The notes below the pieces were generated by a model that made no database searches, was not told where the DNA came from, and saw nothing but the letters and a program-made list of their open reading frames with translations. A program made the translations under genes and the position numbers. This document shows positions 18,778 through 27,849 of a stretch of 64,000 nucleotides of DNA, piece by piece; the stretch's first letter is position 1, and each line of letters opens with the position of its first letter. This DNA comes from Rhodobacteraceae bacterium UBA6213. Lineage in GTDB: Bacteria; Pseudomonadota; Alphaproteobacteria; Rhodobacterales; Rhodobacteraceae. The stretch covers positions 978 to 64,977 of the forward strand of contig DISJ01000010.1 in the NCBI GenBank assembly GCA_002421605.1, given 5' to 3'.

Positions 18778-20192
18778 TCAGTCTGTATCTCCGATTGCAC
18801 CTGCCGCCAGGCATCGCCCAAAACCGTCACCAATTCCGCTATCTCGACAGTCGATGTCGCGTGATTGCAAATGGAAACACGAATGATGTGCCGCCCGCGC
18901 CAAACTCCATGCGTGGGATAGACCCGGCCATCTTGCTGCACTCGCGCCAGCACCGCCTGGGTCATCGCATCGCCCCGTTCTCCGTCGCCACAGCAGATCG
19001 CGATCTGATTGCTGACAACGTCGTTCATCACAGTCAGCCCCGCAATCGCCGACAGTTCGCCAGCCGCCTGCTCTGCCAGCGCGCAGTGCCGCGCCACCAT
19101 TTCCAATACGCCCTCGCGGCCCAAATGCCGCAAGATTGCGTAACTCGGAACCCCCCGCGCCCGCCGCGACAATTCGGGCACTGAATCGCTCGGATCCCAA
19201 ATCGCGCCGTGTTCGGGCAGATAGTCGCCATGCGCCGACATCGCCGCAACCAGTGGCGCACGGTCGCGCGTCATAACCATGCCAGCGTCGTAGGGGGCAT
19301 TCAGCCATTTGTGCAGATCAACCGCCCAACTGTCGGCATCCGCCACGCCTGCCAGCCGCCCGGCCAGTTCCGGCACCGCATGCACCCACAGACCAAACGC
19401 ACCATCAACATGCACCCAAGCTGACTTTTCGCGCGCAATGGGAATTAGCTCGGCAAACGGGTCGAAAGCTCCGGAATTGATGTGACCCGCCTGAAGGATA
19501 ACCAGAATCGGCCCGCTCAGCCCGGCCATCATGCGCCGATACTCGTCAACGCGCATCCGCCCCTGTGCATCCGCTGCAATCCGGTGCACGCGTTCTGACC
19601 CGAGGCCCGCATATCGCAGCGCTGCAGCGGTAGCTGAATGCGCTTCCGCCCCGATCACCACCTGAATTTCGGGGGCGCCAAACAGCCCGCGCGCCTCAAC
19701 ATCCCAGTTCACGCGGCGCAACAAAGCGTCACGCGCAGCCATGACGCCAACGGTATTGCCAAGAGTCGCCCCGGTCACGAGCCCCGCACCGCAAGCCTCG
19801 GGCAGCCCCAACAGGTCAATCACCCACTTGCAAACCGCATTTTCCATCGCCACCACGCCGGGGGTGGTCGCAGCATAGGCGGTGTTTTGCCCCCATGCCG
19901 AGCAAAGCAGGTCGGCGGCCACACCAACCGGGTGCGAACCGCCGATCACATAGCCAAAAAACCCCGGTGAGGTGATCTGCAATAGGCCCGCGTCGGCTTC
20001 GGCCACCATCGTGTCGATCACGTCCACAGCGGCGCGACCGCGCGGATTCAGCGCACCACCCAGCCGCCGGGTTGCCTCATCCACCCCAATCTGCGGCGGT
20101 ATTGGTCGCCCCAAAAGCCCCTCGCGATAGGAAATTGCATGCGCCATCGCGTGCAACAGCGCCTCTGAAGAGCCGTCGCCGGGCGCGTTCAT
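18774..20192 (-). CDS. PLP-dependent group II amino-acid decarboxylase family protein
   Basis: 472 residues, length and layout of the aromatic-L-amino-acid/glutamate decarboxylase family. The PLP lysine lies in WAVDLHKWLNAPYD. Upstream are the VTGATLGNTVGVMAARDA phosphate-binding segment and HVDGAFGLW, the conserved Asp/Ala pair that contacts the cofactor. The substrate is not predictable. Its position between dihydropyrimidinase and the transporter ATPase (3-base gap and ATGA overlap) ties it to this catabolic operon, where a decarboxylase is not a standard step. Confidence 0.85.
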   Translation of the reverse strand: MNAPGDGSSEALLHAMAHAISYREGLLGRPIPPQIGVDEATRRLGGALNPRGRAAVDVIDTMVAEADAGLLQITSPGFFGYVIGGSHPVGVAADLLCSAWGQNTAYAATTPGVVAMENAVCKWVIDLLGLPEACGAGLVTGATLGNTVGVMAARDALLRRVNWDVEARGLFGAPEIQVVIGAEAHSATAAALRYAGLGSERVHRIAADAQGRMRVDEYRRMMAGLSGPILVILQAGHINSGAFDPFAELIPIAREKSAWVHVDGAFGLWVHAVPELAGRLAGVADADSWAVDLHKWLNAPYDAGMVMTRDRAPLVAAMSAHGDYLPEHGAIWDPSDSVPELSRRARGVPSYAILRHLGREGVLEMVARHCALAEQAAGELSAIAGLTVMNDVVSNQIAICCGDGERGDAMTQAVLARVQQDGRVYPTHGVWRGRHIIRVSICNHATSTVEIAELVTVLGDAWRQVQSEIQTE

Positions 20193-20195
20193 CGC

Positions 20196-21647
20196 TCAAA
20201 CCCCGCTTGCCGGAATGCCCGACCGCTGCACGGGCCGCGGTGCGGTCAGCTCTTTCCATTGCGACAGCGCGCGGTTGACTGCCTGCCCCGGTGCGCGCGG
20301 CACGAATTGCCCGTGCCCCGCTTCGGTCTGCATTTTGCCCTCGCTCACCGCCACCTTGCCGCGCGTTAGCGTAAATCGCGGCAAGCCTATCACCTCTTTA
20401 CCCTCGAAGACGTTGTAATCAATGGCAGATTGCTGTGTCTTTGCGCTAATCGTTTTGCCCATTTTTGGGTCCCACACAACGATGTCGGCATCTGAACCCA
20501 CCAAAATCGCGCCCTTCTGCGGGTAGCAGTTCAGAATTTTGGCGATGTTGGTCGAGGTGACGGCCACAAACTCGTTCATGGTAATCCGCCCAGTTGTCAC
20601 ACCGTAGGTCCAGAGCATCGGCATACGGTCCTCTAGCCCCCCCGTGCCGTTCGGAATTTTTGTGAAGTCGCCTTTGCCGAACCGTTTTTGTTCGGTTGTA
20701 AAGGCGCAGTGGTCGGTAGCCACCACCGACAGGCTGCCAGATTGCAGACCGGCCCAGAGACTGTCCTGATGCTGCTTGTTGCGGAACGGCGGGCTCATCA
20801 CGCGGCGCGCGGCGTGGTCCCAATCGGCGTTGAAATATTCGCTTTCGTCCAGCGTCAGGTGCTGGATCAGCGGCTCGCCCCAGACCCGCTTGCCCTGCTG
20901 GCGGGCGCGCCGAATAGCCTCGTGGCTGTCTTCGCAGGAGGTGTGCACCACATAAAGCGGCACCCCGGCCATATCGGCGATCATGATTGCGCGGTTGGTC
21001 GCCTCACCTTCCACTTGCGGCGGGCGGCTATAGGCATGCGCCTCGGGCCCGGTGTTGCCCGCGGCCAGCAGTTGCGCCGAAAGTTCGGCCACCACATCGC
21101 CGTTTTCGGCATGCACCAAGGGCAAGGCGCCAAGGGCTGCGCAGCGGCGGAAGCTGGAATACAGCTCGTCGTCGTTGACCATCAGCGCGCCTTTATAGGC
21201 AAGGAAATGCTTGAAGGTGGTGATGCCTCGGTCCACCACGTCGGCCATTTCGTTGAACACCTGCTCGCCCCACCAGGTGATCGCCATGTGGAAGGAATAG
21301 TCGCAGTTGGCGCGGGTGGATTTATTGTCCCACATTTTCAGCGCGTCGAGCAGCCCCTGCCCCTGCCCCGGCAGCGCAAAATCGACCACCATGGTGGTCC
21401 CGCCCGCCAGTGCCGCGCGGGTGCCGGATTCGAAATCGTCGCTCGAATAGGTGCCCATAAACGGCATCTCGAGGTGTGTGTGCGGGTCGATCCCACCGGG
21501 CATCACATAGCAGCCGGTGGCATCCAACACCGTATCACCCACCAACCCCGGCCCGATCGCAGCGATCTTGCCGCCCTCGATCAACACATCGGACTTGTAT
21601 GTAAGGTCAGCCGTGACGATGGTTCCGTTCTTGATGACAGTGCTCAT
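20196..21647 (-). CDS. hydA: Dihydropyrimidinase/D-hydantoinase
   Basis: 483 residues from ATG 21647 with GGGAGA ribosome-binding site; the longer frame is not needed. It is a cyclic amidohydrolase that opens dihydrouracil, dihydrothymine or 5-substituted hydantoins to N-carbamoyl amino acids. Metal ligands are visible: GGIDPHTHLEM, the Lys of the KHFLAYKGA segment (normally carboxylated), and the His residues in PLVHAENGD and VHTSCEDSH. It is followed by the decarboxylase and preceded by the matching N-carbamoyl amidohydrolase, so the two hydrolytic steps of reductive pyrimidine breakdown sit together. Confidence 0.93.
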   Translation of the reverse strand: MSTVIKNGTIVTADLTYKSDVLIEGGKIAAIGPGLVGDTVLDATGCYVMPGGIDPHTHLEMPFMGTYSSDDFESGTRAALAGGTTMVVDFALPGQGQGLLDALKMWDNKSTRANCDYSFHMAITWWGEQVFNEMADVVDRGITTFKHFLAYKGALMVNDDELYSSFRRCAALGALPLVHAENGDVVAELSAQLLAAGNTGPEAHAYSRPPQVEGEATNRAIMIADMAGVPLYVVHTSCEDSHEAIRRARQQGKRVWGEPLIQHLTLDESEYFNADWDHAARRVMSPPFRNKQHQDSLWAGLQSGSLSVVATDHCAFTTEQKRFGKGDFTKIPNGTGGLEDRMPMLWTYGVTTGRITMNEFVAVTSTNIAKILNCYPQKGAILVGSDADIVVWDPKMGKTISAKTQQSAIDYNVFEGKEVIGLPRFTLTRGKVAVSEGKMQTEAGHGQFVPRAPGQAVNRALSQWKELTAPRPVQRSGIPASGV

Positions 21648-21722
21648 CGGTTTCTCCCTGTTGCAGCGAGGCTGCTTTTTCATTGTTCAGATAGCAAATA
21701 CCAGGGGCAACGCCCTTAGCCG

Positions 21723-22973
21723 TCACCCCACGACCTCCGCCGTTTCCAGCACCGCGTGCAGCAGCACATCGACCGATTTTGCCGCCCAGTCGGGGCTGAT
21801 CTCTTCTGCCTCGTTGTGGCTGAGGCCATCGACGCAGGGGCACATAATCATCGTGGTCGGATAGACGCGGTTGATCCAGCATGCATCGTGGCCTGCGCCC
21901 GAGATGATGTCCATGTGGCTGTAACCCAGCTTTTCGGCCGCCGCGCGGACGCGGGCGACCAGCGTGGGGTCAAATGCAGGCGGGTCGAACTGGCCAACGA
22001 TCTGGCTTTCAAAGCTGCAGCCCAGCGCCTCGCAAATTGCCGGTGCGCGGGCCTGCAATTCAGCCACCATTCCGTTGAGCGTGTCGAGTTCGTGACTGCG
22101 AAAATCAATCGTGAACACCACCTTTTCGGCGATGATGTTGCGCGAGTTCGGGTACACATCAATATGCCCGATAGCGCCCACGGCGTTCGGTTGGTGCTGC
22201 ATGGCGATTTCGTGCACGAGTTCGGTGATCTGCGCCAAACCGCGCCCTGCGTTGCGCCGCATCCGCATCGGTGTGGAGCCGGTGTGCTGACCTTTGCCGA
22301 TCACCGTGCATTCAACCCAGCGCAAGCCTTGGCCGTGGGTGACAACACCGATGTCCTTGCCCTCGGCTTCCAAAATCGGCCCTTGCTCGATGTGCAACTC
22401 GAACATCGCATGCATTTTGCGCGCGCCAACCTTTTCGGGGCCGACCCAACCGATGCGCTTGAGTTCGTCACCAAAACTCAGACCTTTGGCATCCTTGCGG
22501 CTGTAGGCAAAATCTTGGGTCAGAACGCCCGCGAAAACGCCCGAGGCAAGCATCGCAGGTGCAAAACGCGTACCCTCTTCATTGGTCCAGTTGGTCACCA
22601 CAATCGGGTGGCGGGTCTTGACCTTGAGGTCGTTGAGCGTGCGGATCACCTCAAGCCCGCCGAGCACGCCCAGAACACCGTCATATTTGCCGCCCGTTGG
22701 CTGGGTATCAAGGTGGCTGCCGATATAGACTGGAAGCGCGTCAGGGTCGGTGCCTTCACGGCGGGCAAACATGGTGCCCATTTCATCGACGCCCATGCTG
22801 AGGCCCGCGTCTTCACACCAGCGCTGAAAGAGCGCGCGGCCCTCGGCGTCTGCGTCGGTCAGGGTCTGGCGGTTGTTGCCACCCGCCACACCGGGACCGA
22901 TTTTTGCCATATCCATCAGGCTGTCCCAAAGGCGGGCGCCATCTATCCGCAGGTTCTCACCTGGTGCCGTCAT
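21723..22973 (-). CDS. Zn-dependent N-carbamoyl-amino-acid amidohydrolase (beta-ureidopropionase/hydantoinase-carbamoylase family)
   Basis: 416 residues from ATG 22973 (MTAPGENLRIDGARLWDSL). It is an M20-type di-metal amidase that hydrolyses N-carbamoyl-beta-alanine or similar ureides. Metal-site motifs: GSHLDTQPTGGKYDG, NEEGTRF, and GAGHDACWINRVYPTTMIMCP near the C-terminus. The family also includes allantoate amidohydrolase. The neighbouring dihydropyrimidinase favours the pyrimidine or hydantoin route. It is first in the operon, 54 bases downstream of a RutR-like palindrome. Confidence 0.92.
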   Translation of the reverse strand: MTAPGENLRIDGARLWDSLMDMAKIGPGVAGGNNRQTLTDADAEGRALFQRWCEDAGLSMGVDEMGTMFARREGTDPDALPVYIGSHLDTQPTGGKYDGVLGVLGGLEVIRTLNDLKVKTRHPIVVTNWTNEEGTRFAPAMLASGVFAGVLTQDFAYSRKDAKGLSFGDELKRIGWVGPEKVGARKMHAMFELHIEQGPILEAEGKDIGVVTHGQGLRWVECTVIGKGQHTGSTPMRMRRNAGRGLAQITELVHEIAMQHQPNAVGAIGHIDVYPNSRNIIAEKVVFTIDFRSHELDTLNGMVAELQARAPAICEALGCSFESQIVGQFDPPAFDPTLVARVRAAAEKLGYSHMDIISGAGHDACWINRVYPTTMIMCPCVDGLSHNEAEEISPDWAAKSVDVLLHAVLETAEVVG

Positions 22974-23026
22974 AAGCGTTCTCCCTGTGCCAGAGGGTCT
23001 TGGTGCCCTCAATTGCGAATCTTTTC

Positions 23027-23040
23027 TGACCGTTCGGTCA
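23027..23040 (-). promoter_or_regulatory. RutR-like (TetR-family) operator upstream of the pyrimidine/hydantoin operon
   Basis: TGACCG-TT-CGGTCA is a 6+6 palindrome with flanking C and A, close in form to the known RutR core TTGACCAnnTGGTCAA. It lies 54 bases before the first start codon. RutR-type repressors release DNA when uracil is bound. No tetR gene is in the window. Confidence 0.5.
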
Positions 23041-23163
23041 AGACAGAGCGCATCACGAATGGCACCTTGCGGTCAACGGATTTCTGGACGGCAGGAAACA
23101 GCACCTGCACCGCGCCCAACGACGCCGCAGTGCAGCAGAAAGCCGCCCGAAACGCAGGCAGAG

Positions 23164-24798
23164 TCAGTCTGCCTCTAGCACCATGTCAATCGCGCCACAG
23201 GGGCATTCGGCAACGCAGATGCCACAGCCCTTGCAATAGTCGAGGTTGATCTCGAAACCTTTGCCGGGGCCGAGCTTGATCACTGCGTTGTCGGGGCAGA
23301 CCCCGTAGCAGTTGTCGCATTCAAAGCAGTTGCCACACGACAAGCAGCGACGCGCCTCGAACAGCGCTGTCTCTTCGGTCAGGCCACCCTGCACCTCATC
23401 AAAGCTTGAGGTGCGGCGCGCCATATCCAGCTGCGGGCGCAGCGTCTTGGGCGCGTCGGAATAATACCACGGGTTCAGCCGGTCGAACTCGGCAATCGGT
23501 TTTTGCACTTTGGGCGCCAGCACCTTGTTGTGCAGCCATGCGTCGATATTGCGCGCGGCGCGTTTGCCGTGGCCCACCGCCACGGTAACGTTCCGCTCGC
23601 CGGGAGCCATATCGCCGCCGGCAAAAAGGCCCGGATGCGCGGTCATCTGCGACACAGGGTCAACCGCGACCATGCCATCCGCGCCCATCAGCCCCGGCAC
23701 CGCAGCCAACAGCGATGTATCGACATCCTGCCCCACCGCCAGCACCAGCGAATCTGCGTCGAGCGTTTCGAACTCGCCTGTGGGCTGTGGCTTGCCCTCG
23801 GCGTCGAGCACCATCTTTTCGATTGTCAGCGTGCCGCCTTCAGCACCAGTGATGGTGGACAACCACTTGACCTTGACGCCTTCCTCCAGTGCCTCTTCCA
23901 GTTCGAAATCATGTGCAGGCATACGCTCGCGGGTGCGCCGATAAACGATGATCGCCTCGGTCGCCCCCAACCGGCGCGCAGTGCGCGCCACGTCGATCGC
24001 GGTATTGCCGCCACCGTAAACCACCACGCGGCGGCCCAGCATTGCCGGCGCTTCGCCCTCCATCGAGCGCAGTACCGCGACAGCATCGAGAATATGCGAG
24101 GAGTCCTTGGCCGGAATGAAGGCGCGCTTGGCAATATGGGCACCGATCGCCAGATAGGCGGCATCTGCCCCCTCATCACGCATCGCGGCAAGAATATCGC
24201 TAACCTTCTCGCCATAACGGAAGGTTACGCCCATCGCCGCAATGCGCGCGACTTCGGCGTCGAGCACGTCGCGCGGCAAACGGTATTTGGGGATGCCAAA
24301 GCGCATCATGCCGCCCGGCGCCTCGCCCGCCTCGATCACCGTGACGCTGTGGCCCAGATGGCGCAGATGATAGGCCGCCGACAGCCCCGAAGGCCCCGCC
24401 CCCACCACCAGAACATGCTTGCCGGTTTCGGCCTCGGGTGCCGCAAACTGCCAACCAAGCGCCAGCGCTTCGTCACCCAAAAAGCGCTCGACCGAGTTGA
24501 TTCCCACAGCCGCATCAAGCTTGGCGCGGTTACACACGCCTTCGCAGCTATGATAACAAACGCGCCCCATGATCGCAGGAAACGGGTTGTCACGCACAAG
24601 GTGGCGCCAAGCGGCCTCATAGTCGCCGCTCTCGGCATGAAAGAGCCAGCCTTGGATATCTTCGCCCGCCGGGCATTGCGCATTGCAGGGCGGCAGGCGG
24701 TCCACATAGACCGGGCGTTCGGTGCGCCAAGCGCCGGTCTTGTTGGCCAGCGACGAGCCGGGGTCGAGCGTGATCGCAAAGGGTTTCTTCATGGTCAT
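23164..24798 (-). CDS. NAD(P)/FAD oxidoreductase fused to 2x[4Fe-4S] ferredoxin domain, partner of 2-oxoacid oxidoreductase
   Basis: 544 residues. The N-terminal Cys cluster typical of GltD-like proteins (CNAQCPAGEDIQGW, CYHSCEGVCNR) is followed by an FAD site VVGAGPSGLSAAYHL (about 131), an NAD(P) site VVYGGGNTAIDVART (about 260), and a C-terminal domain with two Cys sets (CDNCYGVCPDNA and CKGCGICVAECPC). The C-terminus matches the delta ferredoxin subunit of archaeal-type pyruvate oxidoreductases, so delta and an NAD(P)H module are fused. ATG 24798 overlaps the beta-subunit stop (ATGA). It likely passes electrons between the oxoacid enzyme and NAD(P). Confidence 0.88.
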   Translation of the reverse strand: MTMKKPFAITLDPGSSLANKTGAWRTERPVYVDRLPPCNAQCPAGEDIQGWLFHAESGDYEAAWRHLVRDNPFPAIMGRVCYHSCEGVCNRAKLDAAVGINSVERFLGDEALALGWQFAAPEAETGKHVLVVGAGPSGLSAAYHLRHLGHSVTVIEAGEAPGGMMRFGIPKYRLPRDVLDAEVARIAAMGVTFRYGEKVSDILAAMRDEGADAAYLAIGAHIAKRAFIPAKDSSHILDAVAVLRSMEGEAPAMLGRRVVVYGGGNTAIDVARTARRLGATEAIIVYRRTRERMPAHDFELEEALEEGVKVKWLSTITGAEGGTLTIEKMVLDAEGKPQPTGEFETLDADSLVLAVGQDVDTSLLAAVPGLMGADGMVAVDPVSQMTAHPGLFAGGDMAPGERNVTVAVGHGKRAARNIDAWLHNKVLAPKVQKPIAEFDRLNPWYYSDAPKTLRPQLDMARRTSSFDEVQGGLTEETALFEARRCLSCGNCFECDNCYGVCPDNAVIKLGPGKGFEINLDYCKGCGICVAECPCGAIDMVLEAD

Positions 24799-25814
24799 GC
24801 TGCGCCCTCCACATCCAGAAGGCCGAAGCGTTTGATGTTCTTGTCGGCCATTGCCTGAATCCGCGCGATGGTTTCGGGATGGCCCTTGGCGCCGAAAAGA
24901 TGCGCATAGCGTTTTTGCAGGCGCAGATATTCATCCACCGGCACCGGGCGGCGGATTTTGGTGACCGCAGTGATCTCGCCATCTTCGGCCTCGAACACCG
25001 GGAAAAGCCCGGTTTCCCGCGCAAGGCGCGCAAGGCGGATCGTGTCGCAACTCGCTGCTCCCCAACCCAGCGGGCAGGGCACGAATACATGCAGGTAGCG
25101 CGCGCCGCGCAGGCTCATGGCCTTTTCGACCTTGGCTTCAAGGTCGTGCAGGTCGGCCACGGTGGCGGTAGCGACGTAGGGAATTTCGTGCGCCACCGCG
25201 ATCAGCGGTACGTTCTTGCCCTTGCCAAATTCGGCGCCCGGCTCGGGGCCCAACGGCTGCGTTGTAGCAGTGCGTGCCGCGGGCGGCGTGGCCGAAGAGC
25301 GTTGCACCCCGGTGTTCATGTAGCCTTCGTTATCATAGCAGATGTAAAGCACGTCATCGTTGCGCTCGAACATGCCCGAAAGGCAGCCAAAACCGATGTC
25401 GGTGGTGCCACCGTCGCCACCTTGTGCGATTACGCGGGTGACGGCCTCGGGCAACCCCGCCTTTGCCGCCTTGACTTTCAAGGCGGCCGCGATGCCAGAC
25501 CCTACCGCAGCAGCGTTCCCAAAAAGCGAGTGGATCCATGGCAATTGCCACGACGTTTCGGGGTAAGGCGTTGAAAACACCTCAAGGCAACCGGTCGCGT
25601 TTGCAGCGATCAACTGCCCCTCTGTGGCGCGCATGGCGGCATCAACCGCATAGCGCGCGCCCAGCGCCTCACCACATCCCTGACAGGCTCGGTGACCCGA
25701 GTTGAGCGAGTTGTCGCGCGCAATCGAGCTTTGCACCGTGCGCTTGTCTTCGGGCAGCAAGCGGTTGCCCACGGTAAAGGTGCCGGTCTGATAGAACTTG
25801 ATCGGTTGTGTCAT
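24795..25814 (-). CDS. 2-oxoacid:ferredoxin oxidoreductase, beta subunit (TPP-binding)
   Basis: 339 residues of the PorB/VorB type. It binds thiamine pyrophosphate: CQGCGEALGARYA Cys cluster near the N-terminus and GGDGGTTDIGFGCLSG for the Mg-TPP site. CYDNEGYMNTGVQRS is the second part of the cofactor pocket. A further conserved segment reads HVFVPCPLGWGAA. The exact oxoacid (pyruvate, branched-chain or other) cannot be told from sequence. It starts 12 bases after the alpha subunit. Confidence 0.9.
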   Translation of the reverse strand: MTQPIKFYQTGTFTVGNRLLPEDKRTVQSSIARDNSLNSGHRACQGCGEALGARYAVDAAMRATEGQLIAANATGCLEVFSTPYPETSWQLPWIHSLFGNAAAVGSGIAAALKVKAAKAGLPEAVTRVIAQGGDGGTTDIGFGCLSGMFERNDDVLYICYDNEGYMNTGVQRSSATPPAARTATTQPLGPEPGAEFGKGKNVPLIAVAHEIPYVATATVADLHDLEAKVEKAMSLRGARYLHVFVPCPLGWGAASCDTIRLARLARETGLFPVFEAEDGEITAVTKIRRPVPVDEYLRLQKRYAHLFGAKGHPETIARIQAMADKNIKRFGLLDVEGAA

Positions 25815-25826
25815 GGCCAGACCTTT

Positions 25827-27080
25827 CTAGCGGTTGCGCGGCGCACTGGCGCCGATATCGCGCAAAAGCGCCTCGGGCAGCGGCCCGGTGTGGCGGCTTG
25901 CGGCTTCGCGGGCGAGGTGGCGGTTCACGATGTCCCAATCGAGATCGAGGAAAGTGAGGTTTTTCAGTTCGTCCGCAACCGCCAAGCGCAATACCCGCAA
26001 CAACGAATCTTGCGTGATCGGGCGACCACCTAGCCCCGCGACAACCGTGTAACCGCGAACGTGAATGCGCACCATCGCCAGCCGCACGTCGGTGGAAACA
26101 ATGCCACCAAGGCCGACCGAAAAGCTTTTTTCCAGCACCACAACGCGCGCCGTTCGCGCCAACGCCGCACGCACCGCCGCCATCGGGAAGGGGCGGAAGC
26201 AGCGGATGGAAAGGACGCCGATTTTCACCCCTTCGGCGCGCAGCGTGTCGATGGTTTCTTCCAATGTGCCCACCACCGAACCCAGCGCCACCACGATCGT
26301 TTCAGCGTCGTCGATGCGGTAGCCGCGCACGAGCCCGCCAGCATCGCGCCCGAACACCTCTTTGAACTCGTCGGCAATTTCCGGAATGCGGTCGAGCGCC
26401 ATGGTCTGCTTGGCATGCGCCAAATAGCGCACTTCCATAAATGCCTCAGGCCCCACCATCGCGCCGATCGACACCGGGTCAGCGGGGTCAAGCACTTGGC
26501 GCGGTTCATAGGGCGGCAGGAAGGCATCGACCTGTGCCTGCTCGGGCATATCGACCTGTTCATAGGCGTGCGTAAGGATAAAGCCATCCATGCACACCAT
26601 CACCGGCATCGACATTTCTTCGGCAAGCTTGAACGCCTGAATGTGCAGATCAAGTGCCTCTTGGTTGCTTTCAGCAAATAGCTGAATCCAGCCGCAATCG
26701 CGCTGACTCATGCTGTCGCTGTGGTCGTTCCAGATATTGATCGGCGCACCGATGGCGCGGTTGGCCACGGTCATCACAATCGGCAGCCCAAGGCCCGAAG
26801 CGTTATAAACCGCCTCAACCATGAACAAGAGGCCCTGGCTTGCGGTGGCGGTATAGGTGCGCGCGCCCGCGGCGGACGAACCGATGGCCACGCTCATCGC
26901 CGCAAACTCGGATTCGACGTTGAGAAATTCGCATGGGACCAATTCGCCCGACTTGACCAGCGCGCCCAGCCCTTCAACGATATGGGTCTGCGGTGAAATC
27001 GGGTAGGCGCAGATTACTTCGGGACGGCAGAGCGCGACTGCCTCAGCGACGGCTTGCGAGCCTTCAATCTGCTTAATCAT
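25827..27080 (-). CDS. 2-oxoacid:ferredoxin oxidoreductase, alpha subunit
   Basis: 417 residues, PorA type: MIKQIEGSQAVAEAVALCRPEVICAYPISPQTHIVE is the standard pyrimidine-binding domain start (only the pattern YPISPQT is key). NVESEFAAM and TATASQGLLFMVEA follow, and GGRPIT lies near the C-terminus. Its ATG overlaps the gamma-subunit stop (ATGA). With gamma, beta and the fused delta/flavin protein it forms a complete four-part enzyme that interconverts a 2-oxoacid and CoA with acyl-CoA, CO2 and reduced carrier. Confidence 0.92.
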   Translation of the reverse strand: MIKQIEGSQAVAEAVALCRPEVICAYPISPQTHIVEGLGALVKSGELVPCEFLNVESEFAAMSVAIGSSAAGARTYTATASQGLLFMVEAVYNASGLGLPIVMTVANRAIGAPINIWNDHSDSMSQRDCGWIQLFAESNQEALDLHIQAFKLAEEMSMPVMVCMDGFILTHAYEQVDMPEQAQVDAFLPPYEPRQVLDPADPVSIGAMVGPEAFMEVRYLAHAKQTMALDRIPEIADEFKEVFGRDAGGLVRGYRIDDAETIVVALGSVVGTLEETIDTLRAEGVKIGVLSIRCFRPFPMAAVRAALARTARVVVLEKSFSVGLGGIVSTDVRLAMVRIHVRGYTVVAGLGGRPITQDSLLRVLRLAVADELKNLTFLDLDWDIVNRHLAREAASRHTGPLPEALLRDIGASAPRNR

Positions 27081-27769
27081 GTCTTCGCCTCCTCGCGTGC
27101 CACCAGCAATGCATGCGCCTCAGCGGCGGCAGCGATATTGCGTTCGGCCACCTCGCCCTTGAACTTGCGATCGATGGCGTAGGTAACTGCTTCCAGCGAA
27201 ATCATCCCTGTCATCGCTGCAAATCCGCCCAGTAGAACCGCGTTGGGCAGCGGGCGGTGCAGGTGCTTCATCGCAATCTCGGTCGCAGGCAACGTAAGGA
27301 CGTGCCCGGCGGGCAGACCTGCGGCAACCTCGTCCAACCCCATCTCTGCGATGCTGTGGCGGCTGTTGATCAGCACATATCCACCGGGCTTCAACCCTTG
27401 GAACACGTCGATCTGGTCAAGCAGATGCGCATCCTGCACGATCAACGCATCGGGTGCGAGGATCGGCTCGCGCAAACGGATCGCCTTGTCATCGATGCGG
27501 CAAAAGGCCACCACCGGGGCGCCTGTACGCTCAGACCCAAACGAGGGGAACGCCTGCGCGTGGCGACCCTGCTCAAATGCCGCAATCGAAAGCATTTCGG
27601 CGGCGGTCACCACCCCCTGCCCGCCGCGACCATGAATGCGAATTTGTAGAATGGTGTGGCCCCCCACGATGTTAGCGCACAACAGCGCTGCCTGAGAGAG
27701 ATTGCCCACCCTGACCGCCCGCACCTTGACATGGATCAGTTTCAGCGCATTCGCTTGCCGCTGCGGCAC
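27077..27769 (-). CDS. 2-oxoacid:ferredoxin oxidoreductase, gamma subunit
   Basis: 230 residues as the open frame (GTG at 27769). The conserved domain begins only near residue 41 (LQIRIHGRGGQGVVTAAEMLS), so the true start is probably an internal GTG or TTG nearer 27660, although no good ribosome-binding site is visible for any candidate. FPSFGSERTGAPV is the conserved CoA-contact region. It is first in the operon. Confidence 0.85.
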   Translation of the reverse strand: MPQRQANALKLIHVKVRAVRVGNLSQAALLCANIVGGHTILQIRIHGRGGQGVVTAAEMLSIAAFEQGRHAQAFPSFGSERTGAPVVAFCRIDDKAIRLREPILAPDALIVQDAHLLDQIDVFQGLKPGGYVLINSRHSIAEMGLDEVAAGLPAGHVLTLPATEIAMKHLHRPLPNAVLLGGFAAMTGMISLEAVTYAIDRKFKGEVAERNIAAAAEAHALLVAREEAKT

Positions 27770-27849
27770 TTCGCGGCGGCGGATGCGCGGTACTGGCGGC
27801 GCCTTGAAACATGTGGATCGTGGTGACGGGGCCTTCCGTCATCGCCCCT

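Noticed and set aside
20688..21719. 343-residue plus-strand frame inside the dihydropyrimidinase gene
   Set aside because: It is antisense to conserved metal-binding motifs and has no recognisable domain.
21756..23249. 497-residue plus-strand frame across the amidohydrolase gene
   Set aside because: It is opposite to a complete M20-type enzyme, and its composition (His/Ala/Arg) is typical of a reverse-frame shadow.
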